Notes: a model not told the origin generated them from the sequence alone. A stretch of DNA of 64,000 bases from Paralvinella palmiformis (GCA_025642065.1 JAODUP010000032.1:2272501-2336500); one strand, 5' to 3'; shown: positions 37,251-50,447, counted from the stretch's first letter. Numbers and translations are program-made.

Positions 37251-39546
37251 ATATAATGGTTTAAATATGAAGTTTTTAAAATTATATATACATTAATATT
37301 TATAACTGAAATTTCCCAGGGACTCAGTCTTACCCTTGTTCATACTTTAAACTGACTGGATTGGACTTAATAAGGAAAAGACGCAACTATCCAGAATGGC
37401 TGAGTCAGCTAAGTAGCTTTCTATTAATTTAGTTGAACCGAGAGTCTTAAAAATACAATTCTTCGTCATCATATCTAAACATAAAAGCGACGTTCTTCTT
37501 AAAAAGATCAAAGTATGAAATAAATAAGTTTCGGTTCAAGTTATAGAACAAGCTAGCGGTTAGACATAAAACGAAACTTTTCAAGAATTAATTTCTCGCC
37601 TTACAACATAGTGGGTGGCTGGCAATATTAAATGACGCTGATGATTTGGTGAATCAAAAAAAAGGATGTGAAAGACTTTCTGAAGATGAAGTACACTCTG
37701 GCAGTGACCACCTCGAAGTATCTTAGAGGGATATCTCAATACAGTCGTCTTCTGTGTGGTGGGAGATGTGATGGTTTCGGCCACTGAGTAAAACGTAACC
37801 ACGTCTAAAATAAGTGTTTACATTCTCGTGTGTTATGCTATCAGAGAGCTTAAATATAGAGAGGCGTTACTCTTGCCGCGCCATGTTGAATTTTGAACTA
37901 GTGGCGCCTCCAGTGAGCGGAGGTATTTCTCAGATAAACAAAAGCTCTCTGGTTGTCCACATGTGATTGTGTACATGTGTGCGATGGTTAAAATGAATTG
38001 CCAATACTAGTACTATATGTTACATGATCACATATTCTTTTAGTAATAAATACTTTAATTGTGCACACATGATATTGAAGGAAACGAAGCTCTGAAACTG
38101 TAAATAAATAATTAAGTGATTTCACAGCCCAGTCACTTAATTAATTCATAGCCTTACAATTTGCGATCACTTGACAGCTAACCAGAAAATAATTGAACGT
38201 GATTTAAGTTATTTCACAACTTTGTGTGTGGAAGGCGTAGTTTTTTTTAATGAAAACAGTTAGGTATATATGAGGTAAATGCATACAAACATACTTTCAT
38301 CATGTCAGTTTATGATAGTTCATAATTTTTTTTTATTTGGATATAGACATATAATGATATATTCAGCTATTATAACGCAACCATAACACAATTCACCATA
38401 TATTCATCATGTCCGTTTATCATATATTAACTAAAAAAATATAAGTTCATTTAAAGTCTACACCTCAATAACATAGACCATGCAATATAGGGCTGCCCAG
38501 CTGAGAACAAAGAATATACATGGAATATTAACAATGTTTATATTTGCGTTAACATGTTAGAGATAGAGAAATTAGTACTTTCATACAATAAGCGGCATCA
38601 AATCTCTTGTGCCACGGGTTCATCTATGGCTACAATCAGTCATTTGTTATCAAATGGACAGAATAACCCAAATTGCTTCCAGCTCTAAACAACCACTACT
38701 ACAAAAAAAGACATTTAGTCCAGATCAGTGAACTGTTTAAAGTTAGACAGAATATACCCAAAGATGTAATAGACACATGCATTGACTACTGTAACAGATA
38801 ACTAAAACTCATCTATCACATCCAACATCAGTAAATCTGCATCCAAGAGATTGGCATGTTTACATGGTATCTCATCATCATAGAACTTCAAGGACTGAAA
38901 CAGAACAATACCTTGTAAAATAATGACTTGAACCAAGTGCATACACAATGTGTAAACATGTTATTCTTTTATTCAAGTTGGTTAAAGAATTTGATTTGAT
39001 ATGCATTTAAGTTATGAAGAGAAGTACACCAATTAAAGCACATGAGCTGAACATTCAAGTACTAATTCAGGTGCTGGTAATCCTTTTTTGTATTAAGATA
39101 TGAAATGGGCTGACAAAATTTCATGAGTTTGATGCCTTGTTTCTTATTTAATTAATTTTATAATACCAATTTTCACCATTAATATTTATAAATATTAATT
39201 ACCATCACAGCTGGCCCTGTCTCCTGTATAGGTCTCCTATCTGTTAATATATTCCTCTTTGATTTCAGTGGATGCATGCGGTGGATTTTGTATAACAAAA
39301 ATAGGTGGAGTAGCATTCTAGATAAGTTGTCTGGTTCATGAATTCCGTTTCAGTGAAATGCATATCACACATTATACAATTAGTATTCAAGTAATTTAAA
39401 TCTTTCCTCATCGTATATCTGAACGACAACAATTAATAACCCATCTTTTACTTCTGTCAATAGAAAAAATAACAAAATGAATGTTTCTACCACTAGTTGA
39501 GGTATTTAATAATTAATTTCATAACAGTTAAATTATAAATAGAAGT

Positions 39547-39547
<1 letters not shown>
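37251..39547. other. AT-rich region, no gene recognised
   Basis: No coding exon, RNA gene or repeat supported. The minus frame at 37581-37802 is complex but unrecognised. A possible LINE-like word (ACTACTGTAAC in a DYCN context) near 38790 is too weak to call. Confidence 0.5.

Positions 39548-39600
<53 letters not shown>
39548..39600. repeat. (AT)n microsatellite
   Basis: Perfect AT run of about 26 units. Confidence 0.97.
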
Positions 39601-39602
<2 letters not shown>

Positions 39603-40744
39603 ATAAGTACCAATTGCTTACGTTTAAAAATAAATATGGATGCAGCTATTTATAATTATGGTAATTATGGAAAAATTATCTGTTTATAGTAATGTAATTT
39701 TAGAAGTCCAATTATATTATTAACAATAATAAAGTAAAATATACCTCCCGCCCATAACATCTTAAGTAGCTCTAGTACATGTAACTGTAAGCTTATGTAT
39801 ATCTTACATACCCATTTTGTGATTAATAGGTTGATATTGTTCAATAAAATTTAATCAGATTTTGTCTGAAACAAATATAGATCTAGGTAGATCCTGCTTG
39901 GGTCATGTCAAGTAGGGGCGTGTCTACTTCAAATTGCTATGTCTTTATTTGTGCATACTTTTTCTGTTACTGCAGCCGAAAGCGGCGCAGAATGAACCAG
40001 TGCCATTAGGCGCCATGTTAACGAAGGGAGCTGTCCGTGACAATCTATCTCTGGTCGCTAGGGCCCTGGCGCTCTATGAATTCAAAATGGCGTTCTATGT
40101 TAAAACGCGAAGTAACACGTCTTGTTATAATTAGTCTTTGATACTATGACGAAAACAAACCCTAACCCATTATTGATATTTAATACATATTTAATCCCGA
40201 CTGTGGCACTATAGTAGGAGCAGTTTTCATCCAATCAAGCAACTGGCAAGGTTTTCTCAGCCGAATATGTCATTTATTGTAAATTCTGAATTTGTTTATA
40301 ATTAGTCTTCGTGGTGAAGCAGTAAATTACAGATCATATGCGTCTCCCTCATTTGAGGTTGTCAGCCACGTAAATAACTGCCATTTTGGCCACTATTATT
40401 ATTATTATTAGTAGTAGTAGTATGGTGTGTATGTGTTTGCCAACTGAACAAATTGAGTCGGGGGAGTCTCTATTGGAGATATGGGATAACAATCGCATTA
40501 TTGACTGGATCATACATTTGGCTCTAAGATCATTATCTTGTCCACTAGAGTCAATTTCATTAGAGCCAACTCCATAATACAGAAAATATCAGACATATTT
40601 GATTTCAATGAAATAAAAGTCACCTTGAAGCATAAACAGTAAAACGTCTCCATGCCTCAGTGATAGTCAGAGCCTGTAGTACATTATACGGTCCCATGTA
40701 TCACAATGCTAGTAACGGTGTGTATAACAGCCACACCTCTATTC
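39601..40744. other. No gene recognised
   Basis: A 66-codon frame at 39934-40134 begins with a hydrophobic stretch but has no family, splice or promoter support. (ATT)n/(AGT)n at 40395-40421. Confidence 0.5.
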
Positions 40745-40778
40745 CGTATTACGGTCAGCACATGTGGTCCGTAATACG
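40745..40778. repeat. Hairpin CGTATTACGG / CCGTAATACG
   Basis: Perfect 10-bp arms with a 14-nt loop. The word CCGTAATAC recurs at about 41811, with ATTACGGCC nearby. Confidence 0.7.
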
Positions 40779-41360
40779 AGTTTGAGCCCCCAATTGCGGC
40801 CAATCAACTTGCCGCCAATTATTAGCAGTCAATCATCATTTAGCAAGTAGCTAATTAACGTCCGCATACATTCTCCATTTGCATCATTTCAGTAATTAAC
40901 ATTATTACTAGTTTTCTTATTCGAGTACAAACACTAACAATTCAAATTACAATCATAGAAGTTATTGATGGTTTGAATCGATACATTCTTTTTGATAACT
41001 ATTCATGTTTCTGAGAGCTCTATGTAACGGTAGAAAACAAATATACACTTTTGCGCTTTTTAATTATATGATTAGCTATGGCTAAATAAAAATATTCTCA
41101 TTTTGTTTAAATGCTGTATGAATTATGGACTTGAATCAAATCTGTTTGAGATTCAATGAAATGAGCTGCGATTACAAACCATAAATCTTTGGAAATAGCT
41201 ATTTAAAAGGGAACGATATCATGAAAAGAAAGCGTGAAAGTTTAGATGGTTTTAAGAATAATAGTAATTCTACCCGTAAACATCAATGTGTGTTCACCTC
41301 CAATATTGACCTAAATGACTTAATGTGGCAATGGTTCCTAAAGATAAAATTAATACTAAT
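40779..41360. other. No gene recognised
   Basis: The frame at 41221-41484 runs into the LINE tail and is not supported. Confidence 0.5.
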
Positions 41361-41470
41361 AACAATAATTACAAACTTCTATAGCGCCAATATCCTCGAA
41401 AAGAATCGAGCTCGGTGGGGAACCTTGTACAGGGGGAACCTTGTACAAGAGGGAACCTATTACAGGGGTT
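41361..41470 (-). mobile_element. LINE 3' tail fragment (minus)
   Basis: The minus strand carries CGAGCTCGATTCTTTTCGAG then GATATTGGCGCTATAGAAGT and TTGTAATTATTGTTAT. This matches the 3' end of the LINE relic at 60465-60535. The AACCTTGTACA repeats beside it are not shared. Confidence 0.65.
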
Positions 41471-43424
41471 GGGCAAACTCATAATCAAGGTACAATGCAA
41501 AATTCATCCCTAACTATGACAAGTCAATGATGCTCTAAACTTGAAGAAGTAGACCTCGTCATTTACTATGAGAGCCAAGTAGACCTTCAGCAGCATCATT
41601 ATCATCATCCACTATAACAGCCAAAAAGCCTATCATCAGTTCATTCTTCAAGAACATTTAAATAATACATTATTGTAATTCATTTTATTATACGTTAAAA
41701 GTTTGCTTTTTAATTATTGCTTACAGTTTCTTTCTTAGCAAAGTATTTAGTATCCATCTTGAACAAGGGTATTTTTTTGTTATTAGTCCTCAATTACGGC
41801 CACAAACGTGACCGTAATACAGGCATTTTTGTTTTAATAAGGACGAAAAAATAAATAGTACAGTTGAGCGTTCCTATTTATATTCACTCAGGTAAAAGCA
41901 CGTCTTCCTGCAGGATAGTGTTCACCAGAAGAATTAATTACTAAATGTTCACATAACCATGATTGACACCTGTTACCCAGATTTATCTCCTCTGATGTCT
42001 ATTCAGTGCTAAATAATTACCTTGATATCGCTAATTGCACATCCTCTCTTAACTACAGCATCACGTGACGTCGATAAGTCTCCCTTGTTCAACGGCGATG
42101 CCTCATCTCATTAGGTTTTCCTTTTATGCCTTTTGTGGTACTTTTGTACGAATGTCAATTTAATGACATTTCCATTTTACCAAACATAACTTTTTCAAGT
42201 GATGAAGATAGTGCATCAATGATGCGTCGACTGGAAATAATTTAAAACGCTATTTTACTATTTATAAAATATTAACAAATTTGATTCACTTCTTTCTTGT
42301 TGCCTCTTTGTTCAGTTTGTAGACGAAACTTCACCCAAACATTCCACGAATCGTGCCACGGTTAACCTTCTCCGACCTTGGCTAATTTGATCAACGTTTC
42401 TTCGCCATAAAAGGTTCCAAGAGTAATTAACCACCATCACAGTGTCGCCATCTGGTGATAAATTGACATCGGGTCTGGATTCAAACAAAGACCAGTCAAC
42501 TGCTCGATGGAATATTTCGAAGCTTCACTCGTTATGTTTCAGTGCGTCGTGGAGAGCTATATGGTTTTGTTTCTTGGTGGTGATTAACGAGACAGTTTAG
42601 ATTTAACCGTAGATGTAGAGGATCTAATTAATCTGGTTTAATCGGCTGATACACCACCGGAGACGTTATTACGGAGCGCTGGTCCTTTTTGGGCGATAAT
42701 AGATTAAGTATCCAGGTGGTGGAACCGGGAAACGTGACTGTGTAATTTTCTAGATCAGATTATGTTTGCCACTTCCAGATATGATCAAAGCGAATACAAT
42801 CAACACTACCTAGCCCACTATTCACAGGGAAGATAAAATACTGATATTAAATACTTACAGAAACAGTTATCCGATAATTTCACTTAGTCGTCAATTATTA
42901 ACTTATTATTTTCACAGATACTGAGATAGATCGAAAACCGTCAGCCAAAAGATAATTATTAACATCGCAATACATTATCACACAAATGCACGACAATACG
43001 ATTATCCTGAGAATGTTATAATAAGACTCGACTATCAATATACAGTAGAACCTATCTATATTAGTATATATCAGAATTTGTAGATTGTTCGTGATCTTGA
43101 ATAGCAAACGAGTAGTAATAACTCGAAAAACTTATTACGACGATCTTATTACTAAAAGTATCAGAGCACTATTAAGATAGTTGTTAAATTTAAATAAATA
43201 AAATGCATATATATATATATATAAGTATTTTTATCATCAGGTTTAACGAACACACGCACGCACACGTCCATTATGTGACCCGTTAAACGTTTATACAGTG
43301 CCAATTAAGGTATATCATAATTATAAGTCCATTTAATTTTTGTTTTCAAACAGTTTGATTTTATTTCGATTTCAGGACTATTGTTTACACAAATTAGAAA
43401 TGATATAAAAATGTGAATACAATC
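41471..43424. other. AT-rich region, no gene recognised
   Basis: No supported coding segment; (TA)n at 43208-43222. Confidence 0.5.
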
Positions 43425-44388
43425 AACCGAATCCGGGGCATTTAGCCAACAGACACTTAGCCAACGGACATTTAGCCATTATTTGCAGGGTGGACATTTA
43501 GCCGACATTCAAAATGTTGTATTATGTTTATGTAAGCTTTCACTATAAATACAGGGTTTTTTTCAATAAATACCAAACAGTGTATGTAATTGTATTTTCG
43601 TAATTCATTGTACGAATGTAACAAAGACAAAGTGATGTCTCATATTCTAAAACTTGCAAACACGGATGTTACATATATTCCTCAATCGTCATAATGTATG
43701 TAACTGTATTTGATTAAATTCATTGTACGAATGTAATGATCACAAAGTAATGTCTCATACTTTAAATTTGCAAACACAAACATTGCATATAATAAATTCT
43801 TTATTTATGACATGTTGTCCATAGGTGTACAATGTCAGTATTCCGATTATTAATTCTACATCGTATAATTTGAATATATTTGTTTGTATTATCTACATTG
43901 TTTCTATGTCTAATATTTCTTAAGTCATTTATCTAATTGCACTGGGGCCCTTTTATCCCACTAGCCTATAGAAGCCACTCGTTCCAGGTGAAATAATTTA
44001 AGTGTCATTGGGGATTATCTGGTCAACTTGAAGGTACCACAGAGAGACTGTAAACTAAGCCAGATCTGTTTGCACTGGGTGACCCTTTTATCCCATAAAC
44101 CCATTCACATATTGCATGTTACATATCATTATTTCTAATTATGTATATTGCTTGAGAAAACAGTATACATTAAAATAAATATTAAAAAATTGTACCAAAA
44201 AGTAAAATTAAGTATTATGTTGCTAACATCTTATCTAAAGATTTGCAACATCCATAAACAGAACAAAATATTGGCAGAGCATACACAAACTCAAAAATAT
44301 AACAATATACACATACATGTCAGATATAAATGTTTGAATGTTGGCTAAATGTCCCCCCTACAAATAATGGCTAAATGTCCGAATACCC
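43425..44388. mobile_element. Non-autonomous TIR element built on GGACATTTAGCC
   Basis: Inverted ends of about 48 bp (43466-43513 and 44333-44380) each carry two copies of GGACATTTAGCC around a conserved ATTATTTG.AGGG core. Two further CATTTAGCCAAC copies extend the left end. Inside, a 110-bp segment containing ATTCATTGTACGAATGTAA is duplicated in tandem (about 43581-43690 and 43696-43795), and CACTGGG...CCCTTTTATCCCA occurs twice (43941 and 44074). AATCAA flanks both outer sides and may be the target duplication. No transposase. Confidence 0.75.
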
Positions 44389-45429
44389 AATCAATCATAT
44401 AAAAATAAACCAGTTCAAATTGTCGGTGAATCGACTACAACTCTTCTGTGAGCGCCGCCCTTTTGAAGCCAGGCATAGGATGAGATGCCTGAGGTGTGAC
44501 GTCACTGTACACAAGCTGTTTATATGAACCGGTTATATTAATCAGTATCAGCCAAACACATGATTTCGGAACAAGGCTGACTTTACGAATATTACAATAT
44601 AGTTGGTCCAAAAAGCTTGGTAATATGTTACTGAAATAGTTAAAGTAACCGACACTGGTGAAGATTGGTTTGTAACACCAATCATGTATACAGAGTTGTC
44701 AGATTTATGTAAATGAACCAACAACAGCCTCAGTTAGTACTAGGAGCAGGTAAGGTCATGAGGATGGCTAAACCAGACCACCTGTGACCTGGCCTGATCT
44801 GGATCCAGATTCTTGTGGCAGTTGACGTCAGAACAGGTGACTTAATTACTCATTCCCTCCATACAATCTGGCATTCCGGGAAGACGTAATGGCTACCCTC
44901 CAGTAATTTGGATTATTTCCTTATATCTATGTCTTGTATCCTAGGGACTCACCCTTCAACCATGTGTCTCAGGTGATCACTTAATCTTTCTAACATATTC
45001 TACAAACTATCCTATCAGTGTGTGTGAAAATCCAGGTCTGGCTGTAGACCACAATTTTCTATCCCATTTAAATTTTGTCCCCGAGGCAAATCTGAACCTA
45101 CTTATTTACAACATGAACAATTATATTTCATTCTCAGTTAGTTAGTTAATTAACTAGCTAGTTAGTTAGTTATATGATAGCACTGAATCATCCGACCAGC
45201 TATTATCAACCAGTGATATTAACTTCTCTATATAATAATAATACATCTATAATAATAATGAAATTAATACTAATTTCCTATTTGTATCGAAGTCATACAG
45301 TTATTGCTCATAAACTAAAGCTAATATAATACCAAACAGGAGAAAGCCAGAAGCAGAACACACACACACACACACACAATTACGCATCCATCCATAAACA
45401 TGTTTATTTCAATATTACACATACATACA
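44389..45429. other. No gene recognised
   Basis: GTTAGTTAGTTAATTAACTA palindromic tetranucleotides at 45137-45172, (CA)n at 45360-45378. Confidence 0.5.
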
Positions 45430-46085
45430 AGATTTGGGTTTCTACCAGGTAGAATGCTATTTCTACTTTACCCAGTTAGAAAATCATGATAGAAACAATG
45501 ATAAGCATTGGGAAAATGATAGAAGCTGAATAATTAATTGATTTTTATGGGACTAAGTTAGTACTTGGTAAAAAGTGTAGTTATGTATACATAATGTAAA
45601 CTACACATATTTTTATACTTTTATATACATATTTTGTTATTGGTCATGCATACAATAATATATAAACAAACACAAAATATCAATATATTGTATTGCGTCA
45701 CTTTATAACTAAGTTACTGTGCTATTAGAGATCAATTAGTACTTCTATACTGACTTGTAGCTACCAATTTACCAATAATGACAATTTGGCTTTTATTTGT
45801 CACTATGTATAATGGTATAGGTCTGGCATATGAATAGATTTCATCCTCCATATTAAATTCATGCGAAAAATAATTGTACTTAAAATGTAAACAGAACCAT
45901 ACTGACAGATCATATACTGTAAATAGCTTTTTCAATAACAAATTATATACAATATCCATTTCTACCATTGAAAAATATTGTGTTTTTATCATTTCTACCC
46001 TAAATATAGTATAGGGTAGAAGGATATTTCTAACCTATTGATAAATATCCAGGTAATTACGATGCATGGTAGAAACCTGCCAACC
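45430..46085. repeat. Possible TIR element with GGTTTCTACC ends
   Basis: GGTTTCTACC near 45438 and GGTAGAAACC near 46068 are inverted, with several more TTTCTAC/GTAGAAA words inside. The inner 86-codon minus frame (45732-45992) is unrecognised. Similarity beyond the 10-bp arms is poor. Confidence 0.35.
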
Positions 46086-46261
46086 TGTCACACACATGCA
46101 CACATAAACAGGTCCATTTATATGTCTGTTAATTTTTGTATTAATAAAAAACGAATTTATTCACATACATCAATAATGCATTTATGATTTTTACTTATTA
46201 ATGAATTAATATTAACACATAATCCACATTTTAAAATTAAACACAGATTTAATATTTCAGT

Positions 46262-46715
46262 ATTTATAATAATAATAATAATAATACATGTAATAATAAT
46301 AATAATGTATATTTAATAAAGCGCTCTCACTAGCAGGAGCCATCCAAAGACACTGTAGAAGGATAACCCAAATAATATGTCTGTAAATACTTTATAAGAG
46401 ATTTAAATGATAGTTATTATTTATCTGTGAAAGCGACCTTGAACTGGTGTGTTTTTAGAACGGATTTAAAATTTTCAAGAGATGACACATATCTAATATC
46501 TGCCTTTAACGTGTGCAATACTAAATGCACAATCACCATATGACTTGAGTCAAGACACAGCCACCTGCAATAGTATCTGACAGAATGATCGGAGTTTTCA
46601 GGATCACTTTTTAAGGGACACCAGTTCACACAGGTATTCAGGTGCCATGTCATTGATAGATTTAAAAGTTGTTAGTAAAATCTTGAAATTGATACGTTGT
46701 ATCTAGAAGATCTTT
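46262..46715 (-). mobile_element. LINE 3' end (CR1/L2-like), second copy
   Basis: Minus strand from 46710 reads RINFKILLTTFKSINDMAPE YLCELV, then SYGDCAFS and ADIRYVSSLENFKSVLKTHQ FKVAFTDK and a stop. This is the standard C-terminal part of CR1/L2 LINE RT. The 3' end passes GGATGGCTCCTGCTAGTGAG into an (ATT)n tail at 46266-46310. Homologous to 7486-7865. Confidence 0.82.
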
Positions 46716-47940
46716 CACTCTATGTAATGCTGAAATGTTTGAGGTTTTTGACAGATTTATAAATAGGGTTTTAATTTAATCATTCTCAGACTATTATCAA
46801 CTTTAAGCCTAAACATTTGTTGACATGTAATATTTCAATATGTACATCATCTACGACAATTGTATCCTCTATAATATCTTTCTTGTTTTTAAAATCAATC
46901 AATTTTCTTACAATAATTTGTTATTTAAAACACCTAACAGTATTCATGCCATCTGCAAATAGTATAAACTGCATACAATATTGGGCCTATGATTGATCTT
47001 TGCAAAATCACCACATACGTGTACTACAAATTTATTAGTGGATGTAACATCACTGTATACAAGATATTGACTTTTATCAAATTTAAAATGTTTGCCATCG
47101 CCATCAGCTTTATATAAATATCAGTAATGTCCTTTATTAATTCTGTTGGTACTAAAGAAGTTGGCAGATTTATTTGTGTCTTATTAATTATATAATCACT
47201 ATATAGATGTTATCAGGAACAGTAGAGTAGTTATACTATATTACATTCTACAAGATTTAAAATTTCATCTTTTTTCTATGATTAAGATATATAAAATTTG
47301 GTGACGTATTTTTTGGTTATTATTTTTATCGATACGTTTTTTACTACTTTGGTTAGTTTTTGTATGATAGTCACGATATAATTATTAAAAGAGTTACCAA
47401 TTTTATTTTATTAACAATTTCTATTCCCGGCTATTAATTCATTACAAACATTAGTACTCTTTCAAAGACCACACACAAACTCATTTCAACAAATACTCAT
47501 TTCAAGTTTGGTGCCTAAAATTTATATCATTTATGCACGAAAAGAAGAAGAGCCAACAGATGTATTCGTGTGAGAGAGGGTTTACTGAAGGTGTCGTGTC
47601 ATTTTGAAACTGATTTTCTGAAACGGCTGAAATAATATCACGATCTATCAGAAAACACAGAAATAACTGATTAATGGCAGAATGTTACACATCTGATGCC
47701 ACCCCTCCTCATGTTAGTGATGGTAGTTAGTTTGTATTTGGACACCAGTCCATGAGGTAGAAAATTTGGTCAATGTTGTTAGTCGAAAGATTAATCTCAG
47801 AAATGATCTGTAGCTGAAGTAACACAAACGAATGATCAAGAGCACTTGAGAAGACAAGTTTGGTACTTTGTGTTTGCTGAAACATTACGATAATGAGCAG
47901 CCACAAACCTGTATGAGAACGTTATGATAGCGAACACCCC

Positions 47941-47980
<40 letters not shown>

Positions 47981-48374
47981 CACACACCACACACATTTCG
48001 TTGACATTTTCGTTGGTTGTTTTTAGACACACATCTTCTTCAGCTATCATAACTGTTGTTTTTCACTAATGACGTACCACCTCTTGCATAATGGCGGAAG
48101 CGAGTTTATTGCTTATACCATTCGCCCCGGCATAATGACGTCATGATGTTGACAACTGCGCATGCATCAAATTCACGTCGTTCTTGATAAAAAATGGTCA
48201 AGGACGAAAAGCAACCACCCTCCCGACGACTTATAACCTAGTCTCAAATAAGTACCACCCACGCCTCTAAATAAACAACAAACTGCTATTTTTCTAGTTA
48301 TGGCTGAGAGAGTCCTAGTCAAGTTTCATATAATGTTATCACAGTCACCATTTATCATAATAGTTAGGTGCACA

Positions 48375-48406
<32 letters not shown>

Positions 48407-49101
48407 TGCTCTTATAAAAAGATATGGCAATCGATGGCTTCGTTGCCACAAACAGCACATGGGTTTCAATGGGTAAACCATGACCTGAATGACCTTCACT
48501 CTCGAATCGTTGAATTTCGATTCAAAGAGAAGATGAGCTGAATAGCGACTTCAAAGCGAGACAACTCAGGTGATAAATGGATAAGGTGTTTATGTGTAGA
48601 AAGCTCATATATGCGTATATCGAGGTGTGCGTGTGTGTGTGTGTGTGTGTGTTACCATTAGGCACTTCCTATGTATTGACTTTACGTAGATTTAACCTTC
48701 AAAGATTTAAAGTCAAGATCTAATCGTTTGTTATATAAACATTATGGTGATAAACATTTTAAAAACACGACCTAAATCACCTGTCATTATCTATGAAATG
48801 AAAGTGAGTTAGTGAGTGAATCAGTCAGTCAGTCTTAGTCAGTCAGCGAGCCACTGTGTAAGGACATAATTTCAAGTAGAGAGAGTTAATGTTTACGATT
48901 CATATCTATATTTGGGGGAGGGACAATGTATATGACTACTGATATTTCTAGACCGACCATCACTGATCATGTGTGTTCGTTATGTGTCCACTTAGCGCTA
49001 CACTCGTGATTCTGGCTGATAGACTACATAGACAAAAACAAAGTCACCAGCACATCACTAATGATAGAGAATCTCTAGAGCGACAGTAAAAACTCTCTTA
49101 G
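46716..49101. other. AT-rich region, no gene recognised
   Basis: (CA)n(GA)n at 47941-47990, (TA)n at 48376-48405, (GT)n at 48630-48652, and GTCAGTCA-type repeats at 48805-48845. No exon supported. Confidence 0.55.
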
Positions 49102-49445
49102 GGCGCATCCGTGGTCTAACTGTAGCGTGTTGGATCACAGATCACTACTGGTGCGCCTCTATGGTCTAGCGGTAGTGTGTTGGACTACAAATCACTACCA
49201 CCGTGTTCAAATATCGGCGTGGGCATATATGAAGGTTGTTTCGTCTTTGACTTCGCCTCGTTACCTTTGGAGGTCGCTCGGCCCATTTAGCCTACCTTAT
49301 GCACAAAAGTGGCCGTAAAACATCAATCATCATCATCACAGATCACTACTACCCGTGTTCGAATCTCGGCGTGGGCATATCTGAGGGGTGTTTCATCTTT
49401 GATTTCGCTTCATTACCTTTGGAGGTCGCTCATCATCATCATTTA
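49102..49445 (+). mobile_element. SINE S2, outer copy interrupted by inner copy
   Basis: The head is at 49102-49149 (GGCGCATCCGTGGTCTAAC, GTGTTGGATCACAGATCACT) and it resumes at 49351 with CCCGTGTTCGAATCTCGGCG, GGGGTGTTTCATCTTTGATT, CCTTTGGAGGTCGCTC and (ATC)n. Removing 49150-49350 restores a continuous SINE. Confidence 0.85.
49150..49335 (+). mobile_element. SINE S2, inner full-length copy (186 bp)
   Basis: Starts GGTGCGCCTCTATGGTCTAG (box A region) with GTGTTCAAATATCGGC (box B region), body GGGCATATATGAAGG, TTACCTTTGGAGGTCGCTCG, AAAGTGGCCGTAAAACATCA, tail (ATC)n. It is flanked by the 15-bp duplication TCACAGATCACTACT at 49135-49149 and 49336-49350. Confidence 0.92.
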
Positions 49446-49545
49446 TATTCAGTTACAAACAAATGCAAACAAAATAATTGAATTTTACAAATAAACCATT
49501 ATAGCAAATGTTCCAACATAACATTAACATATTATGATTATATAG

Positions 49546-49550
<5 letters not shown>

Positions 49551-49603
<53 letters not shown>

Positions 49604-49652
49604 TACAATTATATTAGGTAGTATATATGTATATATATATATATGTGTGTGT

Positions 49653-49726
<74 letters not shown>

Positions 49727-49752
49727 CAGACAGAGAGAGAGAGAGAGGAGAG
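49551..49752. repeat. (TA)n (GT)n (GA)n microsatellite
   Basis: (TA)n at 49552-49599 and 49625-49644, (GT)n at 49645-49714, GA-rich at 49715-49770. Confidence 0.95.
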
Positions 49753-49804
49753 ACATACAGAGAAAGAGAGAGAATATAATATGTATTTACACAGTATGAT
49801 TATA

Positions 49805-50122
49805 AGCCAACGTAGTTAGTTAGGGGGTATGACTCTTAGGCGAAGGGTCGCGGGTTCGAGGCTCCGGAGCTGCAATGCTGTCATGTGGCGAATGATTCAC
49901 TTTTCCATTAAATGAGAACCTGACACGACGTGATGGATATGTGTTTGAATAACGCTTTGCGCCTATAAAATTGCAGCATGCGTTGTATGCTCCCTCGGGA
50001 GTTGAGATGTGTGCTGGATTGGAATAGGTCTGAGTCAGGGGGTAATAATACTGTGAAGCGTCTTAGAGCAGCTATGTAGCTGAATAGGGCGCCATATAAA
50101 TGCCGCATATCATTATTATTAT
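49805..50122 (+). mobile_element. SINE family S1, copy b (tRNA-Lys-like head)
   Basis: The head GTAGTTAGTTAGGGGG, ATGACTCTTAGG and GGGTCGCGGGTTCGAGGCTC closely follows the anticodon-TPsiC half of tRNA-Lys(CTT). The body shares GAGCTGCAATGCTGTCATGT, GAGTTGAGATGTGTGCTGG, AGCAGCTATGTAGCTGAATA with copy a. It is about 55 bp longer in the middle (about 49920-49975), then a CATTATTATTAT tail. Confidence 0.85.
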
Positions 50123-50382
50123 AAGCAAGGTATTCGGGTCAACTTGGTTCTAATACCAGAGATGGTCGCCGTATTCAGATTTAAAGATGTATGTTTAATT
50201 CATCAACTAGAGTGATGTAAGATCTTTGTTATTATCGCAGATCTAATCGGTACATTTGTGTTTATTGTGAGTATGTGGTTCAATGAGTGTGAATGATTCA
50301 TACACCAATCATTCAATCATTTATTATCACTATCATTCGGTCAGTTAGTCGGTCAGTATGATTGTCAACTAGCCATTTGCAC

Positions 50383-50447
<65 letters not shown>

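Noticed and set aside
38760..38830. Possible LINE RT word DYCN on the plus strand
   Set aside because: A single four-residue match with stops close by and no neighbouring RT motifs.
39934..40134. 66-codon frame with a hydrophobic start, like a signal peptide
   Set aside because: No cleavage site pattern, promoter or homologous feature; chance frame in AT-rich DNA.
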